Shown here piece after piece: positions 9,357 to 17,632 of a DNA stretch of 25,237 bases. The stretch spans positions 1 to 25,237 of IMG/VR virus record IMGVR_UViG_3300021961_000583; one strand, 5' to 3'. Source of the DNA: a virus. Made by a program: the position numbers and the translations under genes. The notes under the pieces were generated by a model. That model was given only the letters and a program-made list of their open reading frames with translations, made no database searches and was not told where the DNA came from. The first letter of the stretch is position 1, and every line of letters starts with the position of its first letter.

Positions 9357-11444
9357 ATGGCAATTACATTACCAAGTGGTTTTAACATAACAAACAATGA
9401 ACCGGTAGATGCTAGATTTAGTTTAGCTGACCAAACGGCCCGTTATGGCCTATCTTCTGCAAACATATACGAGGGTTTAGTTGTTTATCAACGAGATAAT
9501 AATACATTATGGATATTAGTTGATACAAATGAGGTTTCTAACACAAATGGATGGCAACAAGTAACATCATCGGAGTTATCCGATACAATTACCGATAGAT
9601 TAGATAGTTTAGAATTAACTTCTGCGTCTCATGATGATAGATTAGACCAATTAGAAACAGATTCAGGTTCACAAAGTGGTAGATTAGATAATTTAGAATT
9701 AACTTCTGCATCTCATGATAGTAGATTGGGTAGTTTAGAATTAACTTCTGCATCTCACGATAGTAGATTAGATAATTTAGAATTAACTTCTGCATCTCAT
9801 GATGACAGATTAGATAATATTGAAAGTTTCACATCATCCATAGATACTACAATCAAAACTAAATTAAATGTTGAAGGTGTAATATCGGGTTCAGTTCAAA
9901 TATTAGGTGGAAGTGGTATTTTATCTTCATCAAACGAAAACTTTACTGATTTCTCACAATCAGTTGATAATAGATTAGATTCTGCAGAAAGTGCACTTGC
10001 AAGTGGAAATGATAGATTAACATCATTAGAAGGATTTACTTCTTCAATTGATACTACAATCAAAACTAAATTAAATGTTGAAGGTGTAATTAGTGGTTCA
10101 GACCAATTAACATCTTCATATGATTCTCATTATGTAACATTAGATGGTGACCAAACAATTGGTGGAATAAAAGAATTCAACGATATTGTTGTAAATGGAA
10201 CTGGTTCATTTGCTTATATTGAATCAATTGGTGGTTCTGCTAAAATTATTGGTGACGCGTTTGTTGTAGTAAACACAGCAACACCAACATCAAGATACGC
10301 GGGTTTATCAGTTTATGATTCGGGTTCTACTCTTTCAACTGCATCATTCTACTTTGATGGCCAAAATAACGATTGGGGATATGAATATTCCTCATCTACT
10401 GGTGTTGATTATGCAGTAACCATATTTGGACCTGAATACACAACAAAAGGTAACCCAACTTATTTAACAACGAATACAATACCAAAAGCAGTTGATAATC
10501 ATCATTTAAATGATTCAAATATTTCTGATGATGGTACAACTATCACTCTTGGTTCAAATGTACAATTAAATGGTAATTTAAACCTTACTGGTGGTATAAG
10601 TGGATTAAATATAGTATCGGGTTCATCTCAGATATTAGGTGGAACTGGTATAGTTAGTAGTTCTGCTCAAATAAAACCATTATTACCATCAGGAACTGTA
10701 TCGGGTTCGATACAAGTATCATATCCGAGTTTATCTAATATTCCGGCTGGTATTGTATCGGGTTCATCACAAATAACTCCTTTACTACCAACTGGTGTAG
10801 TATCAGGTTCATCTCAGGTATTCTCAAATGTAAGTGGTGATGTTACTATTAACTCATCAGGTGTATCTGCAATATCAAGTGGAGTAATTGTAAATGCCGA
10901 TGTTAATGCAACCGCGGCTATTGCTTACACTAAATTAAATTTACAAGGTAGTGGAATTATATCAGGTTCTGGTCAAATTACAAAAACTTTACAAGAAGTA
11001 ACAACTGCAGGTAATACAACAAATACTTCAATATCAATTACAAACTTAACTGCATCAACTTCTAAAACAACCGGTGCCTTGATTGTAAGTGGTGGTATTG
11101 GAACAAGTGGTGATGTGTTTGCAGGTGGTGATGTTGTTGCGTATGCATCCTCAGATAAAAGATTAAAAGATAATATTTTACCGATTGAAAATCCTTTACA
11201 AAAAATTAATCAAATTGGTGGTTATAGTTTTGAATGGAATGTGGAAAAACAGAATATTTATAAAGGTAAAGATTACGGAGTTATTGCCCAAGAAATCGAA
11301 GAAATCTTACCTGAATTGGTAGATACGAGAGAAAGTGGATATAAGGCCGTAAAATACGATAAATTGGTTTCCCTATTAATTGAAGGAATCAAAGATTTAT
11401 CACAACAAGTTGAAGAATTAAAACAAAAAATTAACAAGGGATAA
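9357..11444 (+). CDS. Tail fibre protein with C-terminal Peptidase_S74 intramolecular chaperone domain (695 aa)
   Basis: The ATG at 9357 follows AGAGGA (9345-9350). The N-terminus (residues 1-70, MAITLPSGFNITNNEPVDAR...YEGLVVYQRDNNTLWIL) is a different attachment-type domain from its neighbours. Residues 81-150 are five tandem 14-residue coiled-coil units. The middle part has a beta-structured segment (LDGDQTIGGIKEFNDIVVNGTG) and about eight VSGSSQ-like motifs. The C-terminal ~100 residues are a Peptidase_S74 domain: Ser599-Asp-Lys-Arg-Leu-Lys604 fits the Ser/Lys dyad (spacing 5) at which this family cleaves itself before Ser, followed by YGVIAQEIEEILPELV and a terminal coiled coil. In known S74 proteins the domain folds the trimer and is then released. 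The next gene begins 7 bases after the stop. Confidence 0.9.
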   Translation: MAITLPSGFNITNNEPVDARFSLADQTARYGLSSANIYEGLVVYQRDNNTLWILVDTNEVSNTNGWQQVTSSELSDTITDRLDSLELTSASHDDRLDQLETDSGSQSGRLDNLELTSASHDSRLGSLELTSASHDSRLDNLELTSASHDDRLDNIESFTSSIDTTIKTKLNVEGVISGSVQILGGSGILSSSNENFTDFSQSVDNRLDSAESALASGNDRLTSLEGFTSSIDTTIKTKLNVEGVISGSDQLTSSYDSHYVTLDGDQTIGGIKEFNDIVVNGTGSFAYIESIGGSAKIIGDAFVVVNTATPTSRYAGLSVYDSGSTLSTASFYFDGQNNDWGYEYSSSTGVDYAVTIFGPEYTTKGNPTYLTTNTIPKAVDNHHLNDSNISDDGTTITLGSNVQLNGNLNLTGGISGLNIVSGSSQILGGTGIVSSSAQIKPLLPSGTVSGSIQVSYPSLSNIPAGIVSGSSQITPLLPTGVVSGSSQVFSNVSGDVTINSSGVSAISSGVIVNADVNATAAIAYTKLNLQGSGIISGSGQITKTLQEVTTAGNTTNTSISITNLTASTSKTTGALIVSGGIGTSGDVFAGGDVVAYASSDKRLKDNILPIENPLQKINQIGGYSFEWNVEKQNIYKGKDYGVIAQEIEEILPELVDTRESGYKAVKYDKLVSLLIEGIKDLSQQVEELKQKINKG
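9597..9806 (+). repeat. Five tandem 42-bp coding repeats
   Basis: Five in-frame 42-base units start at 9597, 9639, 9681, 9723 and 9765 and encode RLDxLELTSASHDx (the second unit diverges: RLDQLETDSGSQSG). A partial sixth follows at 9807. Near-identity at DNA level suggests recent expansion or slippage. Rod length may vary between relatives. Confidence 0.9.
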
Positions 11445-11450
11445 TACACC

Positions 11451-12095
11451 ATGGCTCAAATTATTAGATTAAAAAGGTCAACATCTTCCGGTACAAAACC
11501 AAGAACACAAGATTTAGAAACAGGTGAAATTGCAATAAACGTATATGATGGTAAGGCATTCACAAGAAAATCAGGTAGTGTTGATGAAGTAGTTGAATTT
11601 GTATCAACAAACACAACCACTGCAATTTCAGGTGATATAAATTTAGATGGTTCAGTAACTGCTTCTTATTTTGTAGGTGATGGTTCTCAAATAACGAACA
11701 TTACAGTTGACCAAGCTGCTACATCTAAAAAAACATTTACAAACCAATCAACTTGGGTAGTAAACCATAATTTAAACACACTAAACCCAATCGCACAAGT
11801 ATATGATTCAAATAATTATCAAATTATACCTGAATCTCTACGAATTACTGATTCAAACACAATCACAATTACTTTCCCAAGACAAGAAACCGGATATGCA
11901 GTAGTTGCAAAAGGTGGACATATTGTTTCAGGTTCAATTTCAGCAGAAAATATTGATGGATTAAGTACTTCTATACTTGATGGTATAAACGCAACTGGTG
12001 CATTTAGTGGTTCTGCTCAAATTAGTTTAAGTGGTGATGTAACTGGTACTGCCGATTCAACCGTTATTTCACAAATTGATGGTGGCGGAATTTAA
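11451..12095 (+). CDS. Small fibre/adaptor protein with fibre N-terminal domain (214 aa)
   Basis: The ATG at 11451 comes 7 bases after the previous stop, with AAGGG (11436-11440) as a likely ribosome binding site. The N-terminus (MAQIIRLKRSTSSGTKPRTQDLETGEIAINVYDGKAFTRK) is the LRRGT/GELAIN fibre domain. Next comes GSVTASYFVGDGSQITNI, then a beta domain (WVVNHNLNTLNPIAQVYDSNNYQIIP...GYAVVAKGGHIVSGS) at about residues 95-165. One SGSAQI motif lies near the end. It is a clear paralogue of the protein at 15765-16616. Its position just before an S74 fibre that lacks this N-terminal domain suggests it could act as the base or adaptor of that fibre (inference). Confidence 0.75.
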   Translation: MAQIIRLKRSTSSGTKPRTQDLETGEIAINVYDGKAFTRKSGSVDEVVEFVSTNTTTAISGDINLDGSVTASYFVGDGSQITNITVDQAATSKKTFTNQSTWVVNHNLNTLNPIAQVYDSNNYQIIPESLRITDSNTITITFPRQETGYAVVAKGGHIVSGSISAENIDGLSTSILDGINATGAFSGSAQISLSGDVTGTADSTVISQIDGGGI

Positions 12096-12111
12096 TTTTA
12101 ATAAAAAAGGA

Positions 12112-12121
12112 TATATTTATA
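12112..12121 (+). promoter_or_regulatory. Candidate late promoter motif TATATTTATA
   Basis: An exact motif copy, 25 bases before the ATG at 12147, with ACGAGGA (12131-12137) as ribosome binding site. No terminator separates it from the upstream gene. Confidence 0.55.
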
Positions 12122-12146
12122 TATTAAAAAACGAGGATAACAAAAG

Positions 12147-15100
12147 ATGATTTTACACAGTCCAATATTTTCAGGTTCAATTAATCAAGCAGAATCTGCA
12201 TATGCAAATTTAAGTGGTTCGTTTACGGGCTCGTTCAAAGGAGTTGGTGATTTTGAAGGTTTAGTAGCAGACTCAATTGACTATGATAACATTTTCAATG
12301 TACCTACTTTAGTTTCAGGTTCATCACAAATATCTTATCCTGAGATATCTAATATCCCAAGTGGTATTATTTCATCATCAGCACAAATAGATACTTTATT
12401 TGATATCGATGGTCTTGTATCAGGTGGTGCACAAGTTGAATTCAATACTATAAACAATAACCCGTTCTCACAAAGTGCAAGTTCGGTAACTGTTTCTAAG
12501 AATATTGTACCAACAACTAATAGTATAACTCTTGGTACTGCACAGAATCCATTCCAAGATTTGTATTTATCCTCTGCATCTCTTTACATTGATGGACAAC
12601 AAGTAATATCATCTAACGCAACTGAATTAATCATTACAACCGATGAAAACCAATCATTAAAATTGATTGAAACCGGTGCTGATACAATTACATTACAAAC
12701 TGCAAATGGTGATATTACCCTTACTACAACCGGAACTGGTAATATTGAATTAGATGCTCCAATACAAATTGCAGCAGGTAATCAAATTATCTCATCCGAT
12801 GGAAATGCAATCCAAATCGGTGAAGATATATCAGTAAGTGGAAATATTGCTGTAACTGGAACCGTAGATGGTGTTGATGTAGCTGCATTAAAGGCTTCCT
12901 TTGATACATTAAATGGTAAATCAGTAATTTCTGGTTCATCACAAGTAACTATTTCTGATACTACGGGATATTCGGATTTTAGTTCTTCATTAAGTGGAAG
13001 AATTTCTACTGAAAAAGGAAGAATAGATGCTATTTTACTCTCTGCAGATGCTGATAAAGATTCATTTGCTGAAATTGTATCATTGATTAACTCTGTTGAT
13101 ACAACTAATGATAATGCATTCGCATCATTCTATACATCCTCAAATAATACAAATACAGCTCAAGATGCAAGATTATCTTCATTAGAAACCGCATCAGGTT
13201 CTGCTATTACACGATTAGATGCATTAGAAGGAACTGATATAACAGTTAGTTTAAGTGGTGATGTTAGTGGTAGTGGTACAATTACTAACTTAGGAGATGT
13301 AACAATCTCAACAACAGTACAACCAAACTCAGTTGCTTTAGGAACTGACACAACTGGTAACTATATGAGTAACGTATCTGCTGGAAACGCAGGTATTTCT
13401 ATATCACATACACAAGGTGAAGGTTCAACTGCAACAATTTCACTTGTTAGTGGTGTTGTTTCAGGTTCATCTCAAGTTAATGCTGATTCAATCACAAACT
13501 TTGATGCAAATGTACTTGCATACAACAACTCTTTAGGTGTAATCTCTGGTTCATCTCAAGTAAATGCCGATTCAATCACTAATTTTGATACAAATGTATT
13601 GGCTTACAACAACTCTTTAGGTGTAATTTCAGGTTCTTCTCAAGTTCTTGGAAATACAGGTATTGTTTCTTCATCTGCACAAATTGATTCATTAGGATTC
13701 TTGAAAGTAGATGGAGATGCTGTAATCTCAGGTTCATCACAAGTTTCTATGGGTGGTGATTTAAGTGGAACTGCTGACAATGCTCAAATAGTAGCTGGAG
13801 CAATTACCAATACTGAAGTTAATGCATCTGCAGCAATTGCATACACTAAATTAAATTTACAAGGTAGTGGTATTGTATCGGGTTCTTCTCAAGTATTCTC
13901 AGATGTGAGTGGAGATGTTGTAATTGCATCAAATGGTGTTGCTACAATCCAAGCTAATTCAGTTGCTTTAGGAACTGATACAACTGGTAACTATGTTGCT
14001 GGTGTAACTGCTGGAAATAGTATCGTAGTATCAGGAACTGCAGGTGAAGGTTGGTCTCCAACAATTACTGTTGGTAATGGAGTTGTTTCAGGTTCATCTC
14101 AAATAGACGCATTAGGATTCTTAAAAGTTGATGGAGATAGTGTAATTTCAGGTTCATCACAAGTATCTCTTTCGGGTGATATAACAGGAACTGCTAACAA
14201 CACTGCAATCGCATCAGGAGTTATTGTAAATGATGATGTTAATGCATCTGCAGCAATCGCTTACACTAAATTAAATTTACAAGGTAGTGGTATTTTATCA
14301 GGTTCAGTACAAGTACAAGCTGGTTCAATTACAGGTGATATTGCATTAGGAACACAAACAAGTGGTAACTATGTTGCAACTCTTGGAACTGGAACAGGTG
14401 TAACTATTGGTTCAAACACAGGAGAAGGTTCAACTCCAACTATCGCAGTTAATTATGGTTCAACTTCAAATACAGCAGTACAAGGTAATACTACTATTGC
14501 ATTTGGTGGTACTGCAAACGAAATTACAATCGATGCTGGTTCTTCAATCACTCTTGGTAGTGGTGGAACGGTAACTATTGGACTTGCAGATTCAATTGGT
14601 GGAAATAGAACTTTCTCAGGAAACGTAACTGTAACAGGTAACTTAACCGTAAATGGTACTACAACAAGTGTAAATTCAAACACAGTAAATATTGGTGACA
14701 ACATTATTGTTCTTAACTCTGATGAGGCTGGTGCTCCATCACAAGATGGTGGTATTAACATCGAAAGAGGTACATCAACTAATGCTGGATTGATTTGGAG
14801 TGAAGCTAACGATTACTGGATGGCAGGACTTGTAGGTTCTGAAGAAAGAATCGTAGTTGGTGCTGGTAATACTTCTATTACTACTTTAGGTACAATCGCA
14901 ACAGGTACTTGGCAAGGTACAGCTATTGCTGATGGATATATTTCATCTGCAGCTGCTTGGAATGCTAAATTAGATTCTGCTGGTACAATCGCTACTAATG
15001 ATTACGCTAAATATGATGCTAGTGGAGATTTAGTTGGTAGAAGTTATACTGAAGTAAAAACTGACCTTTCACTTAATAATGTTGAAAACACTGCATTATC

Positions 15101-15665
15101 AACTTGGGCTGGTTCGGGTAACATTACAACTTTAGGAACAATCGCATCAGGTACTTGGAATGGTTCAGTTATCGCATCTGCTTACTTAGATGCTGATACT
15201 GCTCACCTATCAACTACTCAAACATTTAGTGGAACTAAAACATTCTCTGCTATAACAACTATATCAAATACAACTGCTTCTACAACTAAAACTACTGGAG
15301 CTCTTATAGTTACTGGTGGAGTTGGTGTAAGTGGAGCCCTAAATGTTGGTGGTGACGTTGTTGCTTACGCTTCTTCTGATAAGAGATTAAAAGATAATAT
15401 CAAAAATATCGAAAACCCAATTGAAAAAGTTCAGAAATTGAATGGTGTAACTTGGGATTGGAACTCTAACGCTGATGAATTACAACAATCTTTACCAAAT
15501 GTAGGGGTTATTGCTCAAGAAGTTGAAGAGGTGTTCCCACAATTGGTTCACAATAGAGATAATGGATATAAAGGTGTTGATTACGCTAAATTAACAGGAT
15601 TGTTAATCGAAGCAATCAAAGACCAACAAAAACAAATTGACGAGTTAAAATCCAAATTAGGATAA
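12147..15665 (+). CDS. Large tail fibre protein with C-terminal Peptidase_S74 domain (1172 aa)
   Basis: The start at ATG 12147 is supported by ACGAGGA. It lacks the LRRGT N-terminal domain and starts directly with repeat-type sequence (SGSINQAESAYANLSGSFTG). It has about thirteen (V/I)SGSSQ-like motifs and two 28-residue tandem repeats (13458-13625). SAAIAYTKLNLQGSGI occurs twice here and, with one change, once in the gene at 9357. The module GTANEITIDAGSSITLGSGGTVTIG to GDNIIVLNSDEAG (about 14505-14730) is paralogous to 4365-4590 in the 1118-residue fibre. The C-terminal domain contains Ser1077-Asp-Lys-Arg-Leu-Lys1082, the S74 Ser/Lys dyad, then VGVIAQEVEEVFPQLV and a coiled-coil tail ending DELKSKLG. 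Trimerisation with self-cleavage is expected from the family. A strong terminator follows. Confidence 0.9.
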   Translation: MILHSPIFSGSINQAESAYANLSGSFTGSFKGVGDFEGLVADSIDYDNIFNVPTLVSGSSQISYPEISNIPSGIISSSAQIDTLFDIDGLVSGGAQVEFNTINNNPFSQSASSVTVSKNIVPTTNSITLGTAQNPFQDLYLSSASLYIDGQQVISSNATELIITTDENQSLKLIETGADTITLQTANGDITLTTTGTGNIELDAPIQIAAGNQIISSDGNAIQIGEDISVSGNIAVTGTVDGVDVAALKASFDTLNGKSVISGSSQVTISDTTGYSDFSSSLSGRISTEKGRIDAILLSADADKDSFAEIVSLINSVDTTNDNAFASFYTSSNNTNTAQDARLSSLETASGSAITRLDALEGTDITVSLSGDVSGSGTITNLGDVTISTTVQPNSVALGTDTTGNYMSNVSAGNAGISISHTQGEGSTATISLVSGVVSGSSQVNADSITNFDANVLAYNNSLGVISGSSQVNADSITNFDTNVLAYNNSLGVISGSSQVLGNTGIVSSSAQIDSLGFLKVDGDAVISGSSQVSMGGDLSGTADNAQIVAGAITNTEVNASAAIAYTKLNLQGSGIVSGSSQVFSDVSGDVVIASNGVATIQANSVALGTDTTGNYVAGVTAGNSIVVSGTAGEGWSPTITVGNGVVSGSSQIDALGFLKVDGDSVISGSSQVSLSGDITGTANNTAIASGVIVNDDVNASAAIAYTKLNLQGSGILSGSVQVQAGSITGDIALGTQTSGNYVATLGTGTGVTIGSNTGEGSTPTIAVNYGSTSNTAVQGNTTIAFGGTANEITIDAGSSITLGSGGTVTIGLADSIGGNRTFSGNVTVTGNLTVNGTTTSVNSNTVNIGDNIIVLNSDEAGAPSQDGGINIERGTSTNAGLIWSEANDYWMAGLVGSEERIVVGAGNTSITTLGTIATGTWQGTAIADGYISSAAAWNAKLDSAGTIATNDYAKYDASGDLVGRSYTEVKTDLSLNNVENTALSTWAGSGNITTLGTIASGTWNGSVIASAYLDADTAHLSTTQTFSGTKTFSAITTISNTTASTTKTTGALIVTGGVGVSGALNVGGDVVAYASSDKRLKDNIKNIENPIEKVQKLNGVTWDWNSNADELQQSLPNVGVIAQEVEEVFPQLVHNRDNGYKGVDYAKLTGLLIEAIKDQQKQIDELKSKLG
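13458..13625 (+). repeat. Two tandem 84-bp coding repeats
   Basis: Units 13458-13541 and 13542-13625 encode 28 residues each: (V/I)SGSSQVNADSITNFD followed by (A/T)NVLAYNNSLGV. A third unit begins (ISGSSQV) but diverges at once. The first half also occurs in the 1118-residue fibre at about 3208-3260. Confidence 0.85.
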
Positions 15666-15691
15666 TATACAATAAAAAAGAAAAAGGTTGC

Positions 15692-15722
15692 AAAACCCCC
15701 TCTACATAGGGGGGGTTTTTTT
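15692..15722 (+). terminator. Strong intrinsic terminator after 1172-residue fibre gene
   Basis: AAAACCCCCTC (15692-15702) pairs with GGGGGGGTTTT (15709-15719), including one T-G wobble, around the loop TACATA. The T run covers 15716-15722. It begins 27 bases after the stop and ends the S74 fibre transcription unit. Confidence 0.92.
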
Positions 15723-15764
15723 ATAAACCGAGTAATTATATAATGAAACCGGTAAACCATAGAT

Positions 15765-16616
15765 ATGGCACAAGTAGTAAAGTTAAAAAGAACAGCTGTT
15801 GAAGGCAAAGTTCCATCTACCGCTCATTTAGAGCTAGGTGAACTTGCGATTAATACTTATGATGGTAGAATTTTCTTTGAAAAAGATAATGGTACACCAT
15901 CAGTAGAGCACGTTGTTACTACTAACTCAGAAACTACTGGCTCTATCAATGTTTTCGGTAATGTTACGGCATCTTATTTTTATGGAGATGGTAGTAATCT
16001 AACAAATCTACCAAACACAGATGTATCACAAGTTGCAACTGTAACTTCTTCTTTTGATAATACTAATACAATTTCAGTTCTACATAACTTTGATACAAAA
16101 AATGTAATAATTTCGGTATATCAAAGTAATGATACACAACTTATACCACAAACAGTAACTTTAACTAATAACAACACAGTTGATATTACCTTATCGGGTA
16201 ATCATAGTGGTTATGTAGTAGTTGCAAAAGGTGGACATATAGTTTCAGGTTCTGCCTCAGATTCCAATCAATTAAATGGACAGGTGGGTTCATATTATTT
16301 AGATTATACAAATTTTACTAATATACCAAGTGGTATTATTTCATCATCTGCACAAATAGATGATTTATTTAATATAGATGGTGTTATATCAGGTTCAACT
16401 CAAATAACCAATTTAACAACATACAAAACTGATGTTAGTGGAAATTCAACATATGCAATTTCTCATTCATTAGATGAAGAATATCCAATTGTTCAAGCAT
16501 GGAATACATCAACAAAAAAACAAGAAGTTCCATCTATTGTAGAATCAACTTCGGTAAACTCACTAACAATTACTTTTTCATCAACTTTTGCTGGTAGAAT
16601 TATAGTTAAAAAATAA
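15765..16616 (+). CDS. Fibre/adaptor protein, paralogue of the 214-aa protein (283 aa)
   Basis: The N-terminus (MAQVVKLKRTAVEGKVPSTAHLELGELAINTYDGRIFFEK) is the fibre attachment domain, followed by GNVTASYFYGDGSNLTNL and a beta domain ending GYVVVAKGGHIVSGS, collinear with the protein at 11451. It then has IPSGIISSSAQI and VISGSTQI motifs and what looks like a second, diverged copy of the beta domain (TYAISHSLDEEYPIVQAWN...NSLTITFSSTFAGRIIVKK), an internal duplication. ATG 15765 has no obvious ribosome binding site. Upstream is a terminator and then ACCGAGTAATTATATAAT instead of the usual TATATTTATA motif. Structural adaptor or short fibre is inferred. Confidence 0.75.
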   Translation: MAQVVKLKRTAVEGKVPSTAHLELGELAINTYDGRIFFEKDNGTPSVEHVVTTNSETTGSINVFGNVTASYFYGDGSNLTNLPNTDVSQVATVTSSFDNTNTISVLHNFDTKNVIISVYQSNDTQLIPQTVTLTNNNTVDITLSGNHSGYVVVAKGGHIVSGSASDSNQLNGQVGSYYLDYTNFTNIPSGIISSSAQIDDLFNIDGVISGSTQITNLTTYKTDVSGNSTYAISHSLDEEYPIVQAWNTSTKKQEVPSIVESTSVNSLTITFSSTFAGRIIVKK

Positions 16617-16621
16617 AATAA

Positions 16622-17620
16622 ATGGTTTATGATGTATATTACACTACTGGTGGAGGACCTTGGGTAAATGCTGGTACTGATACTTGGGTAAATCTATGGA
16701 TGGAGTTAGTTGTACCTCATTTAGAGGTAAAACCTATACTTTTATTACATAGAAACAAACCAAAAGGACACGAAGATTACCAATTTCCCATAGAAGCACA
16801 TTGGCACGGTGATGATATCGAAAAATTTGAAGAATTATGTAGAAATGCACGAAGAATCAACATTTTACATGGTCATTATACTCCAATGAAGGTAATCGAG
16901 GAGAATAAACATAAAATTCACTCAAATATACTCCATAATTCAGTAGACCATATACTAAAATCACAATTAGGTACTGATGCTTCACTTGCTTGGCACCCAT
17001 ATTTAGATTCTTCTTGGGAAAAACAAGTAAATGAATGGGCAAAACACTCAATTTGGGTAGGATTATATGAAATTCTCATAAAAAATAAAAATTTACCTAA
17101 TTTTTACGAATTTAAACACAATTTACCTCTCTCAAAATCAAATTACCTCGGTTTTGCTTCAAGATGTGAGGGTAGAAAGAATCCACATTATTTAGATGGT
17201 TTAAAATCATTTATTTTTACTGATTCACACGAATTTAACGCAATTTGGAAGGGTGGAGTTAAAATAGATACATCAAAATCACGAATTTATCACTATAATT
17301 CAGAATTTAAAGATAAGTTTTATAATATGGACTGGGGAGTATCACATTCCGCATTTACATCCGAACCATTTGGTTATGGAATCTTTGAAGCAGTGGATAG
17401 AGGTAAGTTACCAATTTTACATAAACTTTACATGAAAGATTTAGAATACCCCTACCGAGTTTCATCTAAAAAGGAGTTTCGTGATATTTATAATAGAATT
17501 TGTAACGAATCATATGAGGTAAAAAATCATTGGTTTAACCACTTAAAACAATATATGGTAGAAAATTATACCAATAAAGAAAAGTGGATACAAGATTTAC
17601 TTTATATTTATAATATGTAG
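16622..17620 (+). CDS. GT-B fold glycosyltransferase, GT4-like (332 aa)
   Basis: The protein resembles group 1 (GT4-like) glycosyltransferases, which move a sugar from a nucleotide-sugar to an acceptor. The best evidence lies in the C-terminal half: E248-P-F-G-Y-G-I-F-E256 fits the EX7E motif that binds the donor, with A257 and a following GKLPILH as in the typical EA...G.PV pattern. R185-K186-N187-P188 after GFASRCEG resembles the conserved R-K-N segment. The N-terminal half starts with a Gly-rich loop (YYTTGGGPWVNAGT) as in GT-B acceptor domains and has HGHYTPM near residue 83. No transmembrane segment is seen. ATG 16622 is 6 bases after the previous stop, without a ribosome binding site, so translational coupling is likely. 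Acceptor unknown: Ser/Thr-rich fibres, host surface glycan or modified DNA are all possible. Confidence 0.8.
   Translation: MVYDVYYTTGGGPWVNAGTDTWVNLWMELVVPHLEVKPILLLHRNKPKGHEDYQFPIEAHWHGDDIEKFEELCRNARRINILHGHYTPMKVIEENKHKIHSNILHNSVDHILKSQLGTDASLAWHPYLDSSWEKQVNEWAKHSIWVGLYEILIKNKNLPNFYEFKHNLPLSKSNYLGFASRCEGRKNPHYLDGLKSFIFTDSHEFNAIWKGGVKIDTSKSRIYHYNSEFKDKFYNMDWGVSHSAFTSEPFGYGIFEAVDRGKLPILHKLYMKDLEYPYRVSSKKEFRDIYNRICNESYEVKNHWFNHLKQYMVENYTNKEKWIQDLLYIYNM
17603..17612 (+). promoter_or_regulatory. Candidate late promoter motif TATATTTATA inside the end of the glycosyltransferase gene
   Basis: An exact copy overlapping the last codons (Tyr-Ile-Tyr) of the preceding gene, 20 bases before ATG 17633. 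It keeps the usual spacing although it must sit in coding sequence, which supports the motif being functional. Confidence 0.5.
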
Positions 17621-17632
17621 GAAAACATAATT

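Noticed and set aside
9597-9806. CRISPR-like array of 42-bp repeats
   Set aside because: The units are contiguous without spacers, in frame within a fibre gene, and encode a coiled coil.
11250-11262. Promoter-like AATATTTATA inside the S74 region of gene 9357
   Set aside because: It lies in coding sequence (Asn-Ile-Tyr-Lys) almost 200 bases from the next start, so it is probably chance in AT-rich DNA.
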